The notes: a model not told the origin generated them from the sequence alone. A DNA stretch of 64,000 bases from Perognathus longimembris pacificus (GCF_023159225.1 NC_063161.1:120504958-120568957), one strand, 5' to 3'; counted from the stretch's first letter, positions 48,598 to 61,104 are shown. Numbers and translations: made by a program.

Positions 48598-48822
48598 TCT
48601 GGGTGCTCGTGGCTTATATTTGTAGTCTTAGCTACCCAGGAGGCTGAGATCCAGAAGTTGTTGGTTTAAGGCCAGCCTGCGAAGAAAAGTCTCCTATACT
48701 CCATCTCCAAATAAACCAGCAAAAAGCAAGGCTGGAGGCATAGCTCAAGTGTTAAGAGTACCAGTCAACAAGCAAGCCTAGCAAGTATGAGGCCATGAAT
48801 TCAAACTCGAGTACCACCAAGG
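48598..48822 (+). mobile_element. B4-like SINE (B1 plus ID)
   Basis: Sense copy. The B1 half (TAGTCTTAGCTACCCAGGAG) is followed by an ID half (GGAGGCATAGCTCAAGTG). Confidence 0.75.
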
Positions 48823-48965
48823 GAAAGAATTTTCTTTTATACAATGAACACTTAAAATCTTACTCTTTTCTTTGGGAGAAAGATTAATATCAACAATAGC
48901 TAAAAAGTTTATTGGCATTTAATAGTTTGAAAATCTTGTACAGTTACAGATTTTTTTCTTTTCTT

Positions 48966-49198
48966 TTTTTTTGTGCCAGTACTGGGGCTTGAAATCAGGG
49001 TCTGTGTACTGTTCTTTAGCTTTTCCGGAGTTGGTGCTATACACTTGAGCCACAGTTCTACTTCTGTGGTTTTGGTGGATTAGTTGGAGATAAGAGTTTA
49101 ATGGACTCCTGCCAAGGCTAGCTTTGAGTCATGATGATCCGTAGATCTCAGACACCCGAGTTTCTAGGATTACAGATGAAAGCCACTGGTGCCTTGCC
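48966..49198 (-). mobile_element. B1-Geo SINE
   Basis: Antisense copy with T-rich tail and both halves recognisable. Confidence 0.8.
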
Positions 49199-49964
49199 AT
49201 GAACAGCCTTTTGAATTGCTTAAAATGATAGATGATTGTCTTATTTTTCTTTTTCTAGCTAAATGTTTTCAGAATTTATATCTTATGCTTAAGACACTTA
49301 AAAATCTGTATTTTAATGAATGTTAATTCAAATAAGATTAATTCCTATTCAACTGTAATTGCAAGCATTTCAGCTTGGATAATTTTCTTTTTGAGACTGA
49401 AGGCATATTTTGTTTTCCTTCATCTTTCCTTTGCTGGGCCTTCACAGAACCACTCACTGAGAGGAAGGCAGAAAGTGGGAAATAGAGACTGCAATTTAGT
49501 ACTTACAAGTTGGGCATTAGGTAGGAAAGAAAAGGAACCTTCCTGGTATAGAAATAGAATAGTAAGAAGAGTGTGAGACTGTATCAACACAGGACTCAGG
49601 GGTGGATTTGAGAGAGCAACTAAATTCAGCAGCTTGGCCAGAATTAGAACTGTTCATTTGTAGACTCTGGTCTCAAATTTGGATCTTTGAGACTCTGGGT
49701 CATGGTTGTTCTCCTCGTCCTTTCCCTTTCCCTCTTCCCTTTCCTTTTTTTCTTTCCTCCTCTTTCCTCCCCCAAATAGATAAAATGAAACAGTCAGTTC
49801 TAATGAACCATCTTTGCACTTAGTGCAAGAAATGATAGTTTTGTGACATTATGAGTCCTAGAAAAAGTCTCTAGATGATGTTGGCATGTTGTTGCTATAC
49901 TTAGATATTGAGAATGTGTAGTCCTGAAATGACAGCTTCCAATGTAACTTTCTGTATTTTTCAG

Positions 49965-50066
49965 AAATCATCCTCAGCCTTTGATCACTGTCCTGGAACA
50001 CAGACCTGATTGCTGGCCAGTACTTTTGCAGCAGCTGACAGCCTTTTTCCGGCAGTGCTCTGAAAG
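49965..50066 (+). CDS. FOCAD: FOCAD fifth coding exon (residues 131-165)
   Basis: 102 bases after TGTATTTTTCAG, ending AAG|gtaata. The initial A completes Arg131, and the final AG starts Arg165. It encodes NHPQPLITVLEHRPDCWPVL and LQQLTAFFRQCSE, close to the recalled human NHPHPLITVLEHRPDCWPVF. Phases 2 to 2 match its neighbours exactly, so no exon is missing in the 18.6 kb intron before it. Confidence 0.95.
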
Positions 50067-51289
50067 GTAATATAAAATATAACAAATTAAACAGGTATAT
50101 GTTAATTTTAGAACTATATTTTTTTAATTTTCAAAAGGCTTATATGATTATAATATTTTCTTATGAAGAAAAGAGAATCCAAGAGCTAGTTGTTGTTTTT
50201 CTACTTTCGTATTATGAGTAAGAGAAAAATAATCTAGCTCATTGGTTGTTGAAATATAGAGTATAAGAAAAGCTGTTATCAAAGTATTGGTTAGTGGTTA
50301 GGAAAGTTGATTAGGAATAGTCAGTAAATGGTTATATCATATGTATAGGAAATAGGTTCTTTCCCCCTGAAAAATCACTAATGATTTAATCTAATTAGTA
50401 GAAACTTGCCAACTGGAATTAAGTAATCTTGCCACATGTGATCAGATAGTCACCATATATAAATTAGCTTGGTGTCACCAAGGCCTTCTGATGGGCCTCA
50501 GAGCTACTCTCCATTTTCTGTCTGCTACATGGCACTGCTTCAACTCATCATCTCTTGTGGCTGTTGCCACTCATTCCTAGTTGTGATCTCTGCTTACACT
50601 CTCATCCAGCTCACATCCATTCCTTAAGTGTTCATTAGAGTAATTTATCAGAAGAGAAAATCTTTTGTAGCACCATTTTTGCTTAGCTCTAGCTGTGGTT
50701 TTCAACTGTATTTGCAATATATGGACTTTGCTGGAGAGTGCCTGCACCCCTTCAGCTCTGTTTGTATAAGCCTTACCTACCAATGCATTACAGAAGCTTT
50801 CTATGGAAAACAACAAATAATTGGTTTCTGGAGATGTTTGAAACTTCCTTGACTGTAGGATAAAATCTAATGTCAGTTTCCATTATGGTAGGTTCTGACA
50901 TTTGTCACTGCTTTTGTCTTCTCAGTGTTCATCTCATTAACTTATTCTTTAGCAGTGAACTGATTTGCTTTTGGTTCTCCACAGGGAGGAGTGCTGCTCC
51001 TTTTCTTGCTTTGGCTTGTTAGTGTCTACCTATCTCTCTTAGGTCTTATCTACTCCCATCCTAAGTTCTCTTATTTTAAATCTTTCTCTTTACATCCCAT
51101 GCCTAGTAATTCTTATTTACTACAAGCTCAATTGAGTGTCGCTCTCTGTGTACTTTCATAGTAAGTTGCAGTTGTGATTTCTAGCATCACTACACTTAGG
51201 ACATGATCCTGTAGTTATTCTCTGTTAACTGTGGAACCTGCTAGAGGGCAAGGGCTGTGTTTCATTAGTCTTTGTTCTAGTAATGCTCA

Positions 51290-51395
51290 GGACATTTTCT
51301 TTGTTCTCCTTCCCTTTTCTTCCTTCTTCCTTCTCCTTTTCCTTCCCCCTTCCTTCTTCCCCTTTCCTTTCCATTTCCTTTTCCTTTTCTGTTTG
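51290..51395 (+). repeat. Pyrimidine-rich tail region
   Basis: Degenerate TTCC/CCTT run ending at an antisense B1-like SINE. It is likely that SINE's decayed tail. Confidence 0.75.
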
Positions 51396-51397
51396 AT

Positions 51398-51515
51398 TTT
51401 GAGATAGGATTTTACCTGGCCTGGGACTATGTAGCCCAAACTGATCTTACACTTGTTATCCTCTGCCTCAGCTCTCCAAATGAGAAGAATACAGGTGTGG
51501 ACCATCATCCTTGGA
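51398..51515 (-). mobile_element. B1-like SINE
   Basis: Antisense copy (GGGACTATGTAGCCCAAACT, TCCTCTGCCTCAGCTCTCC). Confidence 0.8.
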
Positions 51516-52436
51516 TTCCTCACATGTTTATAGGTGTTTGAGTTTCTGTAAATTAGGCTCATGAATTGCATAGGGGTTTGAGGAATGTCTTAGAAATCTC
51601 TCTCTCACACACACACACACAAAACACATGCACACCCTACAAACTGTCTCCAGAGCCTTGTACATTCCTTCTTAAAATTTATTGTATTTTGTGGCAGGGT
51701 CTTGATAAGTTGGTACATTATAAAAACTTTGCCCTTATGCCAAATTTATCACTAAGGTTGATTTTAGGATAAGTTTTAAGAATGCATCTCTTTTCAAATG
51801 CTTTAGTGAGTTGACAAGTACTACATCCACTGTTTCATTATATTTATTTCAAGGGAATATTGGGATGGGATGGGAGAGTAGTTATTTTAATGAAATGTGA
51901 CTAGATTGTCATGTGGAGAGAAGACCATTAGTTGATTATGTTCTATTTTTCTAACATATCTCTTTTGCCTCCTCTTTAAAATACGTTAAATTCTCAGGTG
52001 TCACAGTATCTAGAGTCATTTGGAAATTCTAAATTATATTTATTGGCAAAGACTAATTCCAGTTGTCCAATTTTTATTTTTGCACTATGGTATATTCTTA
52101 GGATGAAATGGATAATTCTGGCTGTATTTTTTTCTTCAGCAGACAATTTTTTTCCTGAGATTTAATTTTGAAAGTAATTCACTTAGTTTAAGTTGTTGTT
52201 TAGAAGGAAATGTGGGGATGATGGTAATGGAGAATATGAGTAGTGATTCACAACTGTGGAAGAAGGCAAAAACATTATAGTGGTAACCTGAATTCTCATT
52301 CTTTTTGTACTAGGAATTGGTATTCAAACTCACTACTTATGTTTGTATTTAAGTATTTGTATGGCTTGAAATGTCACTATTTCTTTATGCTAGCTTTTTT
52401 TGGGTTTTCTGTTTTTGTTTTTATTTTGTTTTAGTG

Positions 52437-52660
52437 TCAGTCCTGAGGCTTGAACTCAGGGCCTGGTTGCCATCCCTGAGCTTTTTTTCCCCTTAAGGCT
52501 GTTGTTTACCACTTGATCCGCAGCTCCACTGTTGACTTTTTACTGGTTAATTGGAGATAAGAGTCTTACAGACTTTCCTGCCTAGGCTAGCTTCGAGCCA
52601 TGGTTCTTAAATCTCAGCCTCCAGAGTAGCTAGGATTAAAGGCATGAGCCACTAGCACAC
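52437..52660 (-). mobile_element. B1-Geo SINE
   Basis: Antisense copy, well preserved (GAGGCTTGAACTCAGGGCC, GAGTAGCTAGGATTAAAGGC). Confidence 0.87.
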
Positions 52661-52929
52661 TACAGCAGCATTAGGTTTATAAATTGAGTTTTACAGTCAT
52701 TTATTGAAGGCCTGTATTGTTAAGCTTTCACGTTTACCTTCATGGAACTTAGAGTTTTGGACAATGATATGATAGACTTGAGAGGCCCGGATAATTAAAG
52801 TTATCTACTCTAACTACATAATTTCCCACCTGAGGGAGCCAGGAAGAGCAATACATGACTTACTCCAGGTTATTTGGTGTGTCACTAATAGAATTGATGC
52901 TCAAGTCAGTACTTTCAGCCCTTGTTTGG

Positions 52930-53105
52930 CTTTTTTTCACCCACAGTGGGCTCTCTACTACTTAAGCCACAGCTCTAGTTCATCTTTTTTTTCTGGTTAA
53001 TTGGAGATAGAGTCTCACAGAATTTTCTGCCCAGGCTGGCTTTAAACCTTGATCTTCCAGGTTTCAGCCTTCTGTGTAGGTAAGATTACAGGTATAGTGT
53101 TCTGC
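52930..53105 (-). mobile_element. B1-Geo SINE, partial
   Basis: Antisense copy missing most of the Geo 3' part (CTACTACTTAAGCCACAGC, TTAATTGGAGATAGAGTCTC). Confidence 0.75.
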
Positions 53106-53478
53106 TAAGCCTCAAGTTTTTGACTGTTATTTTAGGTCATTTTTAGTATGTCTCTGTTAGTGGGTAACATCAGTAAAAAACTTGTCTATAGATACTGGTA
53201 CAATTGTTCACATTTAAAATTTTCTTAATCACTTTGGGATTTCAGGTTGTCTTATTATTTTTCTTTTTCTATGTAAGCCATGACAATTTCATACCCCACT
53301 GGAGTGATAGCTACTAATCAGATACCAAACAGGAAATGTACAATACAGAATTAGGATAGGTTAAGCCAAGGAGATTTTAAAATAGCATATTATCCTTAAG
53401 AAATACAATATTATGCTCCTGATGTCAAACTGTAATGACATTTGGAAATGTATGTGAACCTTGTGTTTCACCTTGAAC

Positions 53479-53553
53479 ATTTCAGAGTAGAAGAAAATCA
53501 GTAAGCTACAAGGATAGACTACAAGGATTTCAGAGTAGAAGAAAATCAGTAAG
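53479..53553 (+). repeat. 48-base tandem duplication
   Basis: A 27-base word containing CAGAGTAGAAGAAAATC is present at 53479-53505 and again at 53527-53553 without mismatch. The spacer also repeats CTACAAGGAT. Confidence 0.85.
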
Positions 53554-54026
53554 ATATCTGTGGATACTACTGACACCTGGATAGTATTTATTTGGGAAAT
53601 ACAGTCTTAGAAAGAGATGGGATCATCTGATTCCTTTATCTGTGAAAAATTTTCTGAAGTTTCCTATTTCAGTCATAATTATGAACCCCATGCTTCTCTT
53701 TTGATCTTTATAGTTTGTGTATTTGTGCTTACAATTTCAAAAGTTTGCTCTAGCTGTGAGCTCCAAAGAGCAGGAAATCTGTTTTTGTTTTGTGGCTTTT
53801 TTCCAGCTTAGGAATGAATGACTGATGTACTGTAGGTGGTCTATAAATTTTACAAAGTGAATAAATGAGTATATGAATAAAATTAAATCTTCCTAGTCTG
53901 GTAACTTTGGAATTTTAATGGTGTTTGAAACTACTTTGCTATGGAATATATACTAATAAAATTATGTGGACTTCTACCTCCTCTTCTTTGTTTTCCTTCT
54001 CTATTTTTTCCTTCTTTTTTTTCTTC

Positions 54027-54071
54027 TCTCCTCCCTCCCTCCCTCCCTCCCTCCCTCCCCCCCCCTTTTTT
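54027..54071 (+). repeat. (CCCT)n plus poly-C and poly-T
   Basis: Seven CCCT units run into C and T homopolymers, followed by a B1-like remnant. Confidence 0.85.
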
Positions 54072-54089
54072 TTGGTGAGACTGCATTTT

Positions 54090-54185
54090 GCTTTTTTTTT
54101 TCTAAGCTGGCTTCAAATTCAAGACCTTCCTGTTGTTACCATCCAAGTACTGTAATTACAGGAGTGTGATACCATGGCTGGCTTA
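54090..54185 (-). mobile_element. B1-like SINE fragment
   Basis: Antisense remnant (AGCTGGCTTCAAATTCAAGA, TGTAATTACAGGAGTGTGAT). Confidence 0.65.
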
Positions 54186-55169
54186 TGTATACTTCTTAAG
54201 AATAGATAATGCTTGGCTCAATGTTGGATTGTATCATATTTAATAAATAAAAGCATTAAAATTAATATATTCATGTTTAATTGGTACATTCTAATTTTAA
54301 AACTGTATCTCACTGTAATGGAATCAATGGTGAATCTCTTGAGGTCTCCTGTATATAATTATTGTTGACATACCAGTAAGAAGGAATCCAAGGTTCATCA
54401 CTTCATTTGGCTGATAGTCTGGTAAGGGATATAGATACTAAACATGTAATCGCAATAAAGACATTGCACTGAGGAAGCACCTAATGGACACCTGACCAAA
54501 GACCATCTGTCAGGAAAAAAACTTCAGAAAATTATCAAGTGGAAAACTTGAAAAATGATAGAAACTAGATACAGTTGGGGAAAAGAAATAGGAAGGGAAG
54601 AAAGGGAGACTATCTCTGTGATAGTGAGGAGCAGCAGTGAAAAGGCTTAATTGAAGACCTAGAATGGGTTTAATGAGTTCAGTGGAGAGAGAAGTACAAG
54701 ACACTGAGCTGGAATTACAAATGTATATAAAATGATAGGTTTGTGAATTCAGCTAGCTAGTTTGTTTCAAGGACAACCTGTTTAAGCTGGCTAATGATAG
54801 GGTCAAATTTGTACTTTTTGAAGTTCATTCTGACATGTTAGTAATGATTTTAGACTAGGAGTTACTGTGACATAATGAAATCTGGATCATTATGAAAGAT
54901 ATGGAAATACATATAGCTATATAGAGTCTTCCTCCTGTCATTTCTATATATATGTAATGAGCATAATACTTTTTGTTTCATAGGGTTTTGGTAATGATCA
55001 AATGAGTTTCAAGACAAAAGTGCAATAATTTACCCACTGTGAAGGATAACATTTTAGCAAATACACTGCCCCAACCCCCCTTTTCCGTGGAGGAATAACA
55101 TTTCAAGACCTTCAGTGAATGTGTGAGTCACAGACAGTACCCAAGTCTGTATGTACTATACTTTTGCCT

Positions 55170-55335
55170 ATAAACATGTATTAGTTTTTCATTACTACAC
55201 AGATTACCTAAAGTTGGGTAACTTTATAAAAGAAGAGTCATTAGCTTTGTTCTTTTTATACTTGGTAAAAATGTAAGGGACACTAGCTTCTGCTTGGCTC
55301 TTGTGAGGTCTTAACAGTGGATGGTATTATGGTAG
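55170..55335 (+). mobile_element. Ancient mammalian repeat, family unassigned
   Basis: TGTATTAGTTTTTCATTACT, AGTTGGGTAACTTTATAAA and CTTGTGAGGTC in order recall a common old mammalian element. A similar fragment lies near 21025-21080. Confidence 0.5.
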
Positions 55336-55644
55336 GTGTTACATAGATTACCAGAGAAAAAATTAAGGGTCAGGCTCAGGCTTTTGTAATGATGTTTTCC
55401 TGAGAGAAATAGCTTCCATGAGAACCATCTTAATAATCTCTTCTGAGATAACCCAAGGACTTATGACTAGGCTCGACCTCTTAAGGGTTCTACCATTTCT
55501 ATACCGCTGAACTCTATAAACAACCCAGTCTCTAATATATGAACAGTTGGAGGATAAAGCATATCCAAACTGTAGCAACAATGATACTTATACTCAGATA
55601 TACTATATTAATTAGGCATATAAGTAAAAGATTAGCAACAATTG

Positions 55645-55790
55645 AGATGGGAATGGTGGCACATGCCTTTAGACTGAGGAGGCTGAAGCAGGAGATCATT
55701 CAAGTCCAGGAATTCAGGGCCAGCCTGGGTAATATAATGAAACTTTGTTATGCTAATGAAGAAAGAGAAAAAAAGGACTTTAATAATTTA
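55645..55790 (+). mobile_element. B1-like SINE
   Basis: Sense copy (GGTGGCACATGCCTTTAGAC, CAGGGCCAGCCTGGGTAATA). Confidence 0.8.
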
Positions 55791-56229
55791 ACATAGAGCT
55801 TAATAAACTTAGCATGCATTTTTTTCATTAGTAAATTAAGGACTATAACATAGTCACTTAAGAGAAGCTGTTTACAGTTTCTCCTTGGCATTTCTGAATG
55901 CCAGAATCACTACTCTGGTGCTTTACTATCATTATCAAGTAAACCAAAAGTACTGAAACAGAAGCATTTCAATATGACAATGGATCTGCTAACTGAGGTG
56001 CCTATTAAGGGACTAATGAATGAATTTGGTGTACAGCATAGATGTACTTGACAAAGGGATGATTCATGTCCTGGGAGGAAAAGAGTGGGACACTGTGAAA
56101 TTTCATCATACTTCTCAGCATGGAGTGCAATTTAAGACTTACGAGTACTTTATTTCTGGAACTTTCCATTTAATATTTCCTGGTTATGGTTGTCTGAGGT
56201 TAAGTAAAATTGTAAAAAGAAAAATCATA

Positions 56230-56436
56230 TGGCTGGGAATATGGCCCAGTGGTAAAGTGCTTGCCTCACATACATGTTGCCCTGGGTTCAATTCCTCAGC
56301 ACCACATATATAGAAAAAGCCAAAAGTGACACTGTGGCTCAAGAGGTAGAGTGCCTGCCTTGAGCAAAATGAAGCCAGGGACAGTGCTTAGGCCCTGAGT
56401 TCAAGCCCCAGGACTGGCAAAAGAAAAGAAAAGAAA
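56230..56436 (+). mobile_element. IDL-Geo SINE
   Basis: Sense copy with (AAAAG)n tail, flanked by AGAAAAATCATA at 56218-56229 and 56437-56448. Confidence 0.94.
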
Positions 56437-56912
56437 AGAAAAATCATAGTCAGGAAGAGGAGATACTGTAAATTTAACTGTCAAACTCATTTTAAGATAA
56501 CAGTATAATAATATTAATAGTATAAATTTTACCTGTAGAGTTTTTAAGAATAATGCATGCTTATGTAATGTTGTGGCTGAGCAGCCTGACATGTAATTCT
56601 AAAAACATTCTCACAGTGATTCTGATGTTTACAAAAGATAGTCTTTGAGTTGTAGATGTTCTTTTAATATGTAAAAGGAGACTCTTACTCCTAGTTTATG
56701 GTCTCTTATGATTGAATTATTTTCCTCAATGTACAAAGACCTGTTTGGCATAGCCCTAGTTAAATCATAGTGAAATAGCAGAATCAAAAGAAGTTACACT
56801 TGACAGTATGGGAGTTTATAATGTGAATTAAATTGCAACGTGATACTTCCCCACCTAGCTGCCTGTTAGTAATTTAACTCAGTGACTGATGGATGCATTA
56901 TGTAACATGCAG

Positions 56913-57117
56913 GTCAGAAGCTTCATGTATCCAAATAATGGCACCGTTTCTTTGGTATCTGTACTGTGAACCATTCCAACTACAAGAACATGCAAATCTT
57001 CGACCTGCCCTGCTTAAAGAGTTACTTCAGCCCAGGGTTCCTTGTGACAAAGCACAGCCATCAGTATTGGAACAACAGATACTTCAGCTGTGTTGCGACA
57101 TGATTCCTTGTTTACAG
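56913..57117 (+). CDS. FOCAD: FOCAD sixth coding exon (residues 165-233)
   Basis: 205 bases after TAACATGCAG, ending CAG|gtaagg in phase 0. The first G completes Arg165. It encodes SEASCIQIMAPFLWYLYCEP, then FQLQEHANLRPALLKELLQP, RVPCDKAQPSVLEQQILQLC and CDMIPCLQ. It agrees with the recalled human segment apart from scattered substitutions. It is the last FOCAD exon I can see. The following exon must lie beyond 64000. Confidence 0.95.
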
Positions 57118-58207
57118 GTAAGGTCTTTTCTTCCCTCCCTACTTCCCTAATGTAGTATCAGCACCAACAAAAGTTGATTATTGTTTTTAACACATAAAAT
57201 ATTTCTAAGTCTTACTTACATCATTTGCCAAATTCAGAGACCATTCTAGTTTTAGAAATGCTTGCAATCTTTTGGAGAAGATTAAGTAACCAAAATCTAG
57301 GTTTGAGAGAATAGATACTGTGTTAATTAATTTCACAGAAATGTAACTCAACATAGTCAATTTTTGGATTAGTAGGAATTCAAACTTTTCTTCCTATCAA
57401 AGAAGACATCAGTGCCCTGCTTAGTCTTTCCTTGTTCTCTGTACCTCTTCATGCAAATAATAATAATAAAAAGGTGTGTTTTGGGAAGATATGCTCAGAG
57501 ATGCAAAACATGGCCAGCTTCCACCTGTCTCCTTATGACATGCGTGCTGTCCATGAAGGATTCTGTCCTTAGGATAAGTATATATATTCTTAAATTTAAA
57601 AGTAGATGGTTGGAGGTTTGTTCCCAGAGACATGTCTTAAGCGTGTAGATTAAAAAAACAAACAAACAACTAGTGATTTCAGTGTAGTGGTTTATTTCTT
57701 AGGCTGTCTTATTCCATAGATGGCATTAGATCATTTACCTAGAATCTGAGCACCTTGCTGCTCAGCTGATGGAGGGAGTCTACGAATGTATTTCAAAGTG
57801 ATCACTTTAGGTCACTGAGTTTGTGTAAGCAAGTAGTGAGTAGAGTGAATCTTTCCTTTGTGACTCGTAAATAGGCTTCCCAGTAATCAAGAAAGAGAAA
57901 AGTCAATTAAAATGAATTCTCTGGTAGGTTTTCCAAAGCTTTTGTTTTCTGTGGGCAATAAAGCAATGTATAGACAGTGTGTCTTGAGTACAGTTTTCAC
58001 CCTGTATCCACATTGTTCTGTACTCTTTGACAAACGTTTGACTTGATCTTCGTGAAAGGCTTAAATATTTGTAGAAATGAAACCTGTAGACTGTTTCTGG
58101 GACTCTTTGGCTTGTTACTATAAGGGAGACATTATAGAAAGAGAAACAATGGAAACCAGTGTGACTGGTGACACAAATATGTTTAATTACTTAACAGATG
58201 AGCTTTA

Positions 58208-58412
58208 AATTTTTTTTTTTTTTGCCAGTCCTGGGGCTTGAACTCAGGGCCTGTGCACTGTCCCTGGCTTCTTTTTGCTCAAGGCTAGCATTCTACCACT
58301 TGAGCCACAGTGCTGCTTCTGGCTTTTGCTATATATGTGGTGCTGAGGAATCCAACCCAGGGCTTCATGTATACGAGGCGAGCACTTTACCACTAGGCCA
58401 TGTTCCCAGCCC
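58208..58412 (-). mobile_element. IDL-Geo SINE
   Basis: Antisense copy flanked by AACAGATGAGCTTTA (58193-58207) and AACAGATCAGCTTTA (58413-58427). Confidence 0.94.
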
Positions 58413-58449
58413 AACAGATCAGCTTTATTAGAAGAAAATCAGAGAGCTG

Positions 58450-59063
58450 CTTGGCTGGTTTGAAAGGACTTGGAAAAAGTTATACTAAGTGAAGTGAGCC
58501 AGACCCAAAGAAACATGGACTCTATGGTCTCCCTTATAGGGAATAATTAGCACAGGTTTAGGCAAGTCACAGCAGAGGATCACAAGAGCACAATAGCTAT
58601 ACCCTTATGAACACATAAGATGATGCTAAGTGAAATGAACTCCATGTTATGGAAACGACTGTTATATCACTGTTGTAATTACTTTTAACATGTGATGTGA
58701 AACCGTAGCTTCTATTATTGATGACCCTCTTGTATCCCCTTCGGGTGGTTGTACCTGCACTATCTCTGTATCTTATCTGAGTACATTGGAAACTGTGTAT
58801 ACTGGTATTAGAACTAGGAAACTGAAAGGGAGTACCAAAATTGAGAGACACAGGGTAAAAAAATACAAACAACTACAAAAGCAATACTTGCAAAACTGTT
58901 TGGTGTAAATCAACTGAACAACTCATGAGGGGGAAAGGGAAAGGAGGAGGGGGAGGGGGGAATGAGGGACAAGGTAACAAACAGTACAAGAAATGTATCC
59001 AATGCCTAACATATGAAACTGTAACCTTTCTGTACATCAGTTTGATAATAAAAACTTAAAAAA
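58450..59063 (+). mobile_element. L1 3' UTR, 5'-truncated
   Basis: Last ORF2 codons and complete 3' UTR with G-rich tract (about 58928-58965) and A-rich tail. It is flanked by AAGAAAATCAGAGAGCTG at 58432-58449 and 59064-59081, a perfect 18-base duplication. The first 13 bases (58450-58462) do not match L1 and may be filler DNA. Confidence 0.93.
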
Positions 59064-59174
59064 AAGAAAATCAGAGAGCTGAAAGAGGTCCTAGGGGCAT
59101 AGTTTCTTACATATTACATGTTATTCCTTTCCTCAGTTCCCCTTTATCCCTACTGCCTCCCTTCTTGCATTTTT

Positions 59175-59400
59175 CTCTTCTGGTATTGGAGATAGGAGAT
59201 AGAACCTGAGACCTCATACTTGCTGGGCAAAGTGCTCTGCTGCTTGAGGTAGGCCCCTGGTCCATTAAGAAAAAAAAAGAAATTGTTTTTGAGGTAGGGT
59301 TTCACTAACTTTGCATGGGCTGGCTCAGAACTGTTTATCCTTTTGGTTCTGCCTTCTGAATAGTTTGGGATTTCATGTGTAGACTGCCACACCCAGCTAC
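59175..59400 (-). mobile_element. B4-like SINE, old
   Basis: Antisense ID half (TAGAACCTGAGACCTCATAC) followed by a B1-like half (GAGGTAGGGTTTCACTAAC). Confidence 0.7.
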
Positions 59401-59854
59401 AAGTATTTCTTATACTAAGAAATAACCATCCCATGACTAATTGAAGTTTTAATGACAATGATAATATTTTGCAAGAAAACAATATCTTTTTCTTAAGAAA
59501 ATACTTCTATTGGTCTTCATTTAGAGCATTACCTATTGGCCTTTATTCTTCTTATAACAAAACAGAGTAAGTATTGGAAAGCTTATCTATCAGCATCCTA
59601 TCATGTCTTTTTCTCTTTTGCTTCCATTCTTTCTTCCCTGCCTCCCTCTGTCTTTCTTCATCACTTTCTTTACTTTGTATGAAATGGTTTCCAGATTTTT
59701 CACTGCCCTTTGCCAGGAATTCTCTAGTTTATCGGAGCTCAGAATGTGCTACAATGGAATGTTTTTTCGGAATTGAATGTAGTGCTGTAGATATAGACAT
59801 GGTCTGACAGATACTAAACACTAGGGTAGAACCACTTTTAAATTAAAACAAAAA

Positions 59855-60118
59855 CCAGGCACCTGTGGCTCACACCTGTAATCCTAGCTACTCAGGAAGC
59901 TTAGATCTGAGGATCATGGTTCCTAGCTACTCAGGAGGCTGAGATCTGAGGATCATGGTTCAAAGCCAGCTCAGGCAGAAAGGTCTGTGAGACTCTTATC
60001 TCCAGTTAACCACGAGAAAACTGGAAGTGGTTCTGCGGCTCAAGTGGTAGAGCACCACCCTTGAGTTGAGGAGCTCAGAGACAGTGCTCAGGCCCAGAGT
60101 TCAAGCCCCATGATGGAC
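59855..60118 (+). mobile_element. B1-Geo SINE with internal duplication
   Basis: Sense copy with both halves. A 40-base part of the B1 half is repeated in tandem (59882-59921 and 59922-59961). Confidence 0.88.
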
Positions 60119-61104
60119 AAAAAGAAAAAAAAATAAAATAAAAGTATTTTTGAAAGAGTGTCACCTTATAGATTGCTGATGAGAATGGTTAGTGAAATTC
60201 CTATCCATTTTTCTCCTCAACTAATTGCTCTTCTATTTTATATGTGTGGAATTTTCTTTTAAGTATGATTCATGTCATCTCAAATGATATCCATTTCACA
60301 TGATCTATTGCTACATAAGAGTAAACATTACTTCAAATTTATTCTTAAGAATTTTGAGTTAATGATTAGAGAACTCTTAATACTATCTTGATGAAGTTAT
60401 CTTTTGATTTTTTTTCCTTATGGAGAATTTCAATATGAACAAGAAAACACAGTCATGGAAATATATCATCAAATAAATATCAAGCTTTCATGTGACAACC
60501 CAATTATTTTCTCAGCCTTTGGATGTTTCTACTTTATATTTGCAAAAGAATGAAATAATTTAGTTATTGGACTATTTAACTTTATTTACAACTTAATATT
60601 TTTGCCATTTCTTCTTGATTTTTTAATATTTTTCCCCTCATTTGCTAGGAACTAATTTTTCTCCCTGTGTATAAATTATAGCAATTTGGGGTTATTTTGG
60701 TGGTAACTGCTAGTGAAACGATAGGCTTTCCTCTTGATGACTTTAATAGACACAAGAATCCTGATTGAAGCAGATGGTTCATTGTTTCTAATCTCTGGGA
60801 AATGCCTATGTGTCTGTGTGAGCAGAACCATACCCTTAGTATCAACTCCAGAATTTTGATCAGAACAGCTGTGTTTGAATTGAATTGGGATTTTCGAGAG
60901 CATCCAAGTCCTTTCTATCTAATACATTAGCTTGTTAATAAGGCTCTCTACCATTTGAATATGGTCTTTTATTATATTGTCCATATATAGAAACTCTGCC
61001 TACCTGTAGCTAGTAATAGTGACTTAGAATGAATGTTGATTCTTACTACCAGGTATTTATGTGGGGTTTTGGTTTTAGTTTGAAAGCTATTTATTTAAAG
61101 TTTG

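Larger units (their letters stand above)
31396..49964 (+). other. FOCAD long intron with three bounded L1 insertions
   Basis: 18.6 kb. It carries L1 copies at 33997-35462, 37595-39560 and 46630-47095, many SINEs and a hexanucleotide array. Stretches 32000-33090, 43150-45410 and 47100-47860 hold nothing I can name apart from a possible pseudo-exon at 43787. Confidence 0.8.
50067..56912 (+). other. FOCAD intron, repeat-poor
   Basis: 6.8 kb with a few old SINEs, pyrimidine tracts and one young IDL-Geo SINE close to the next exon. Stretches 50070-51290 and 54190-55150 show nothing identifiable. Confidence 0.8.
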
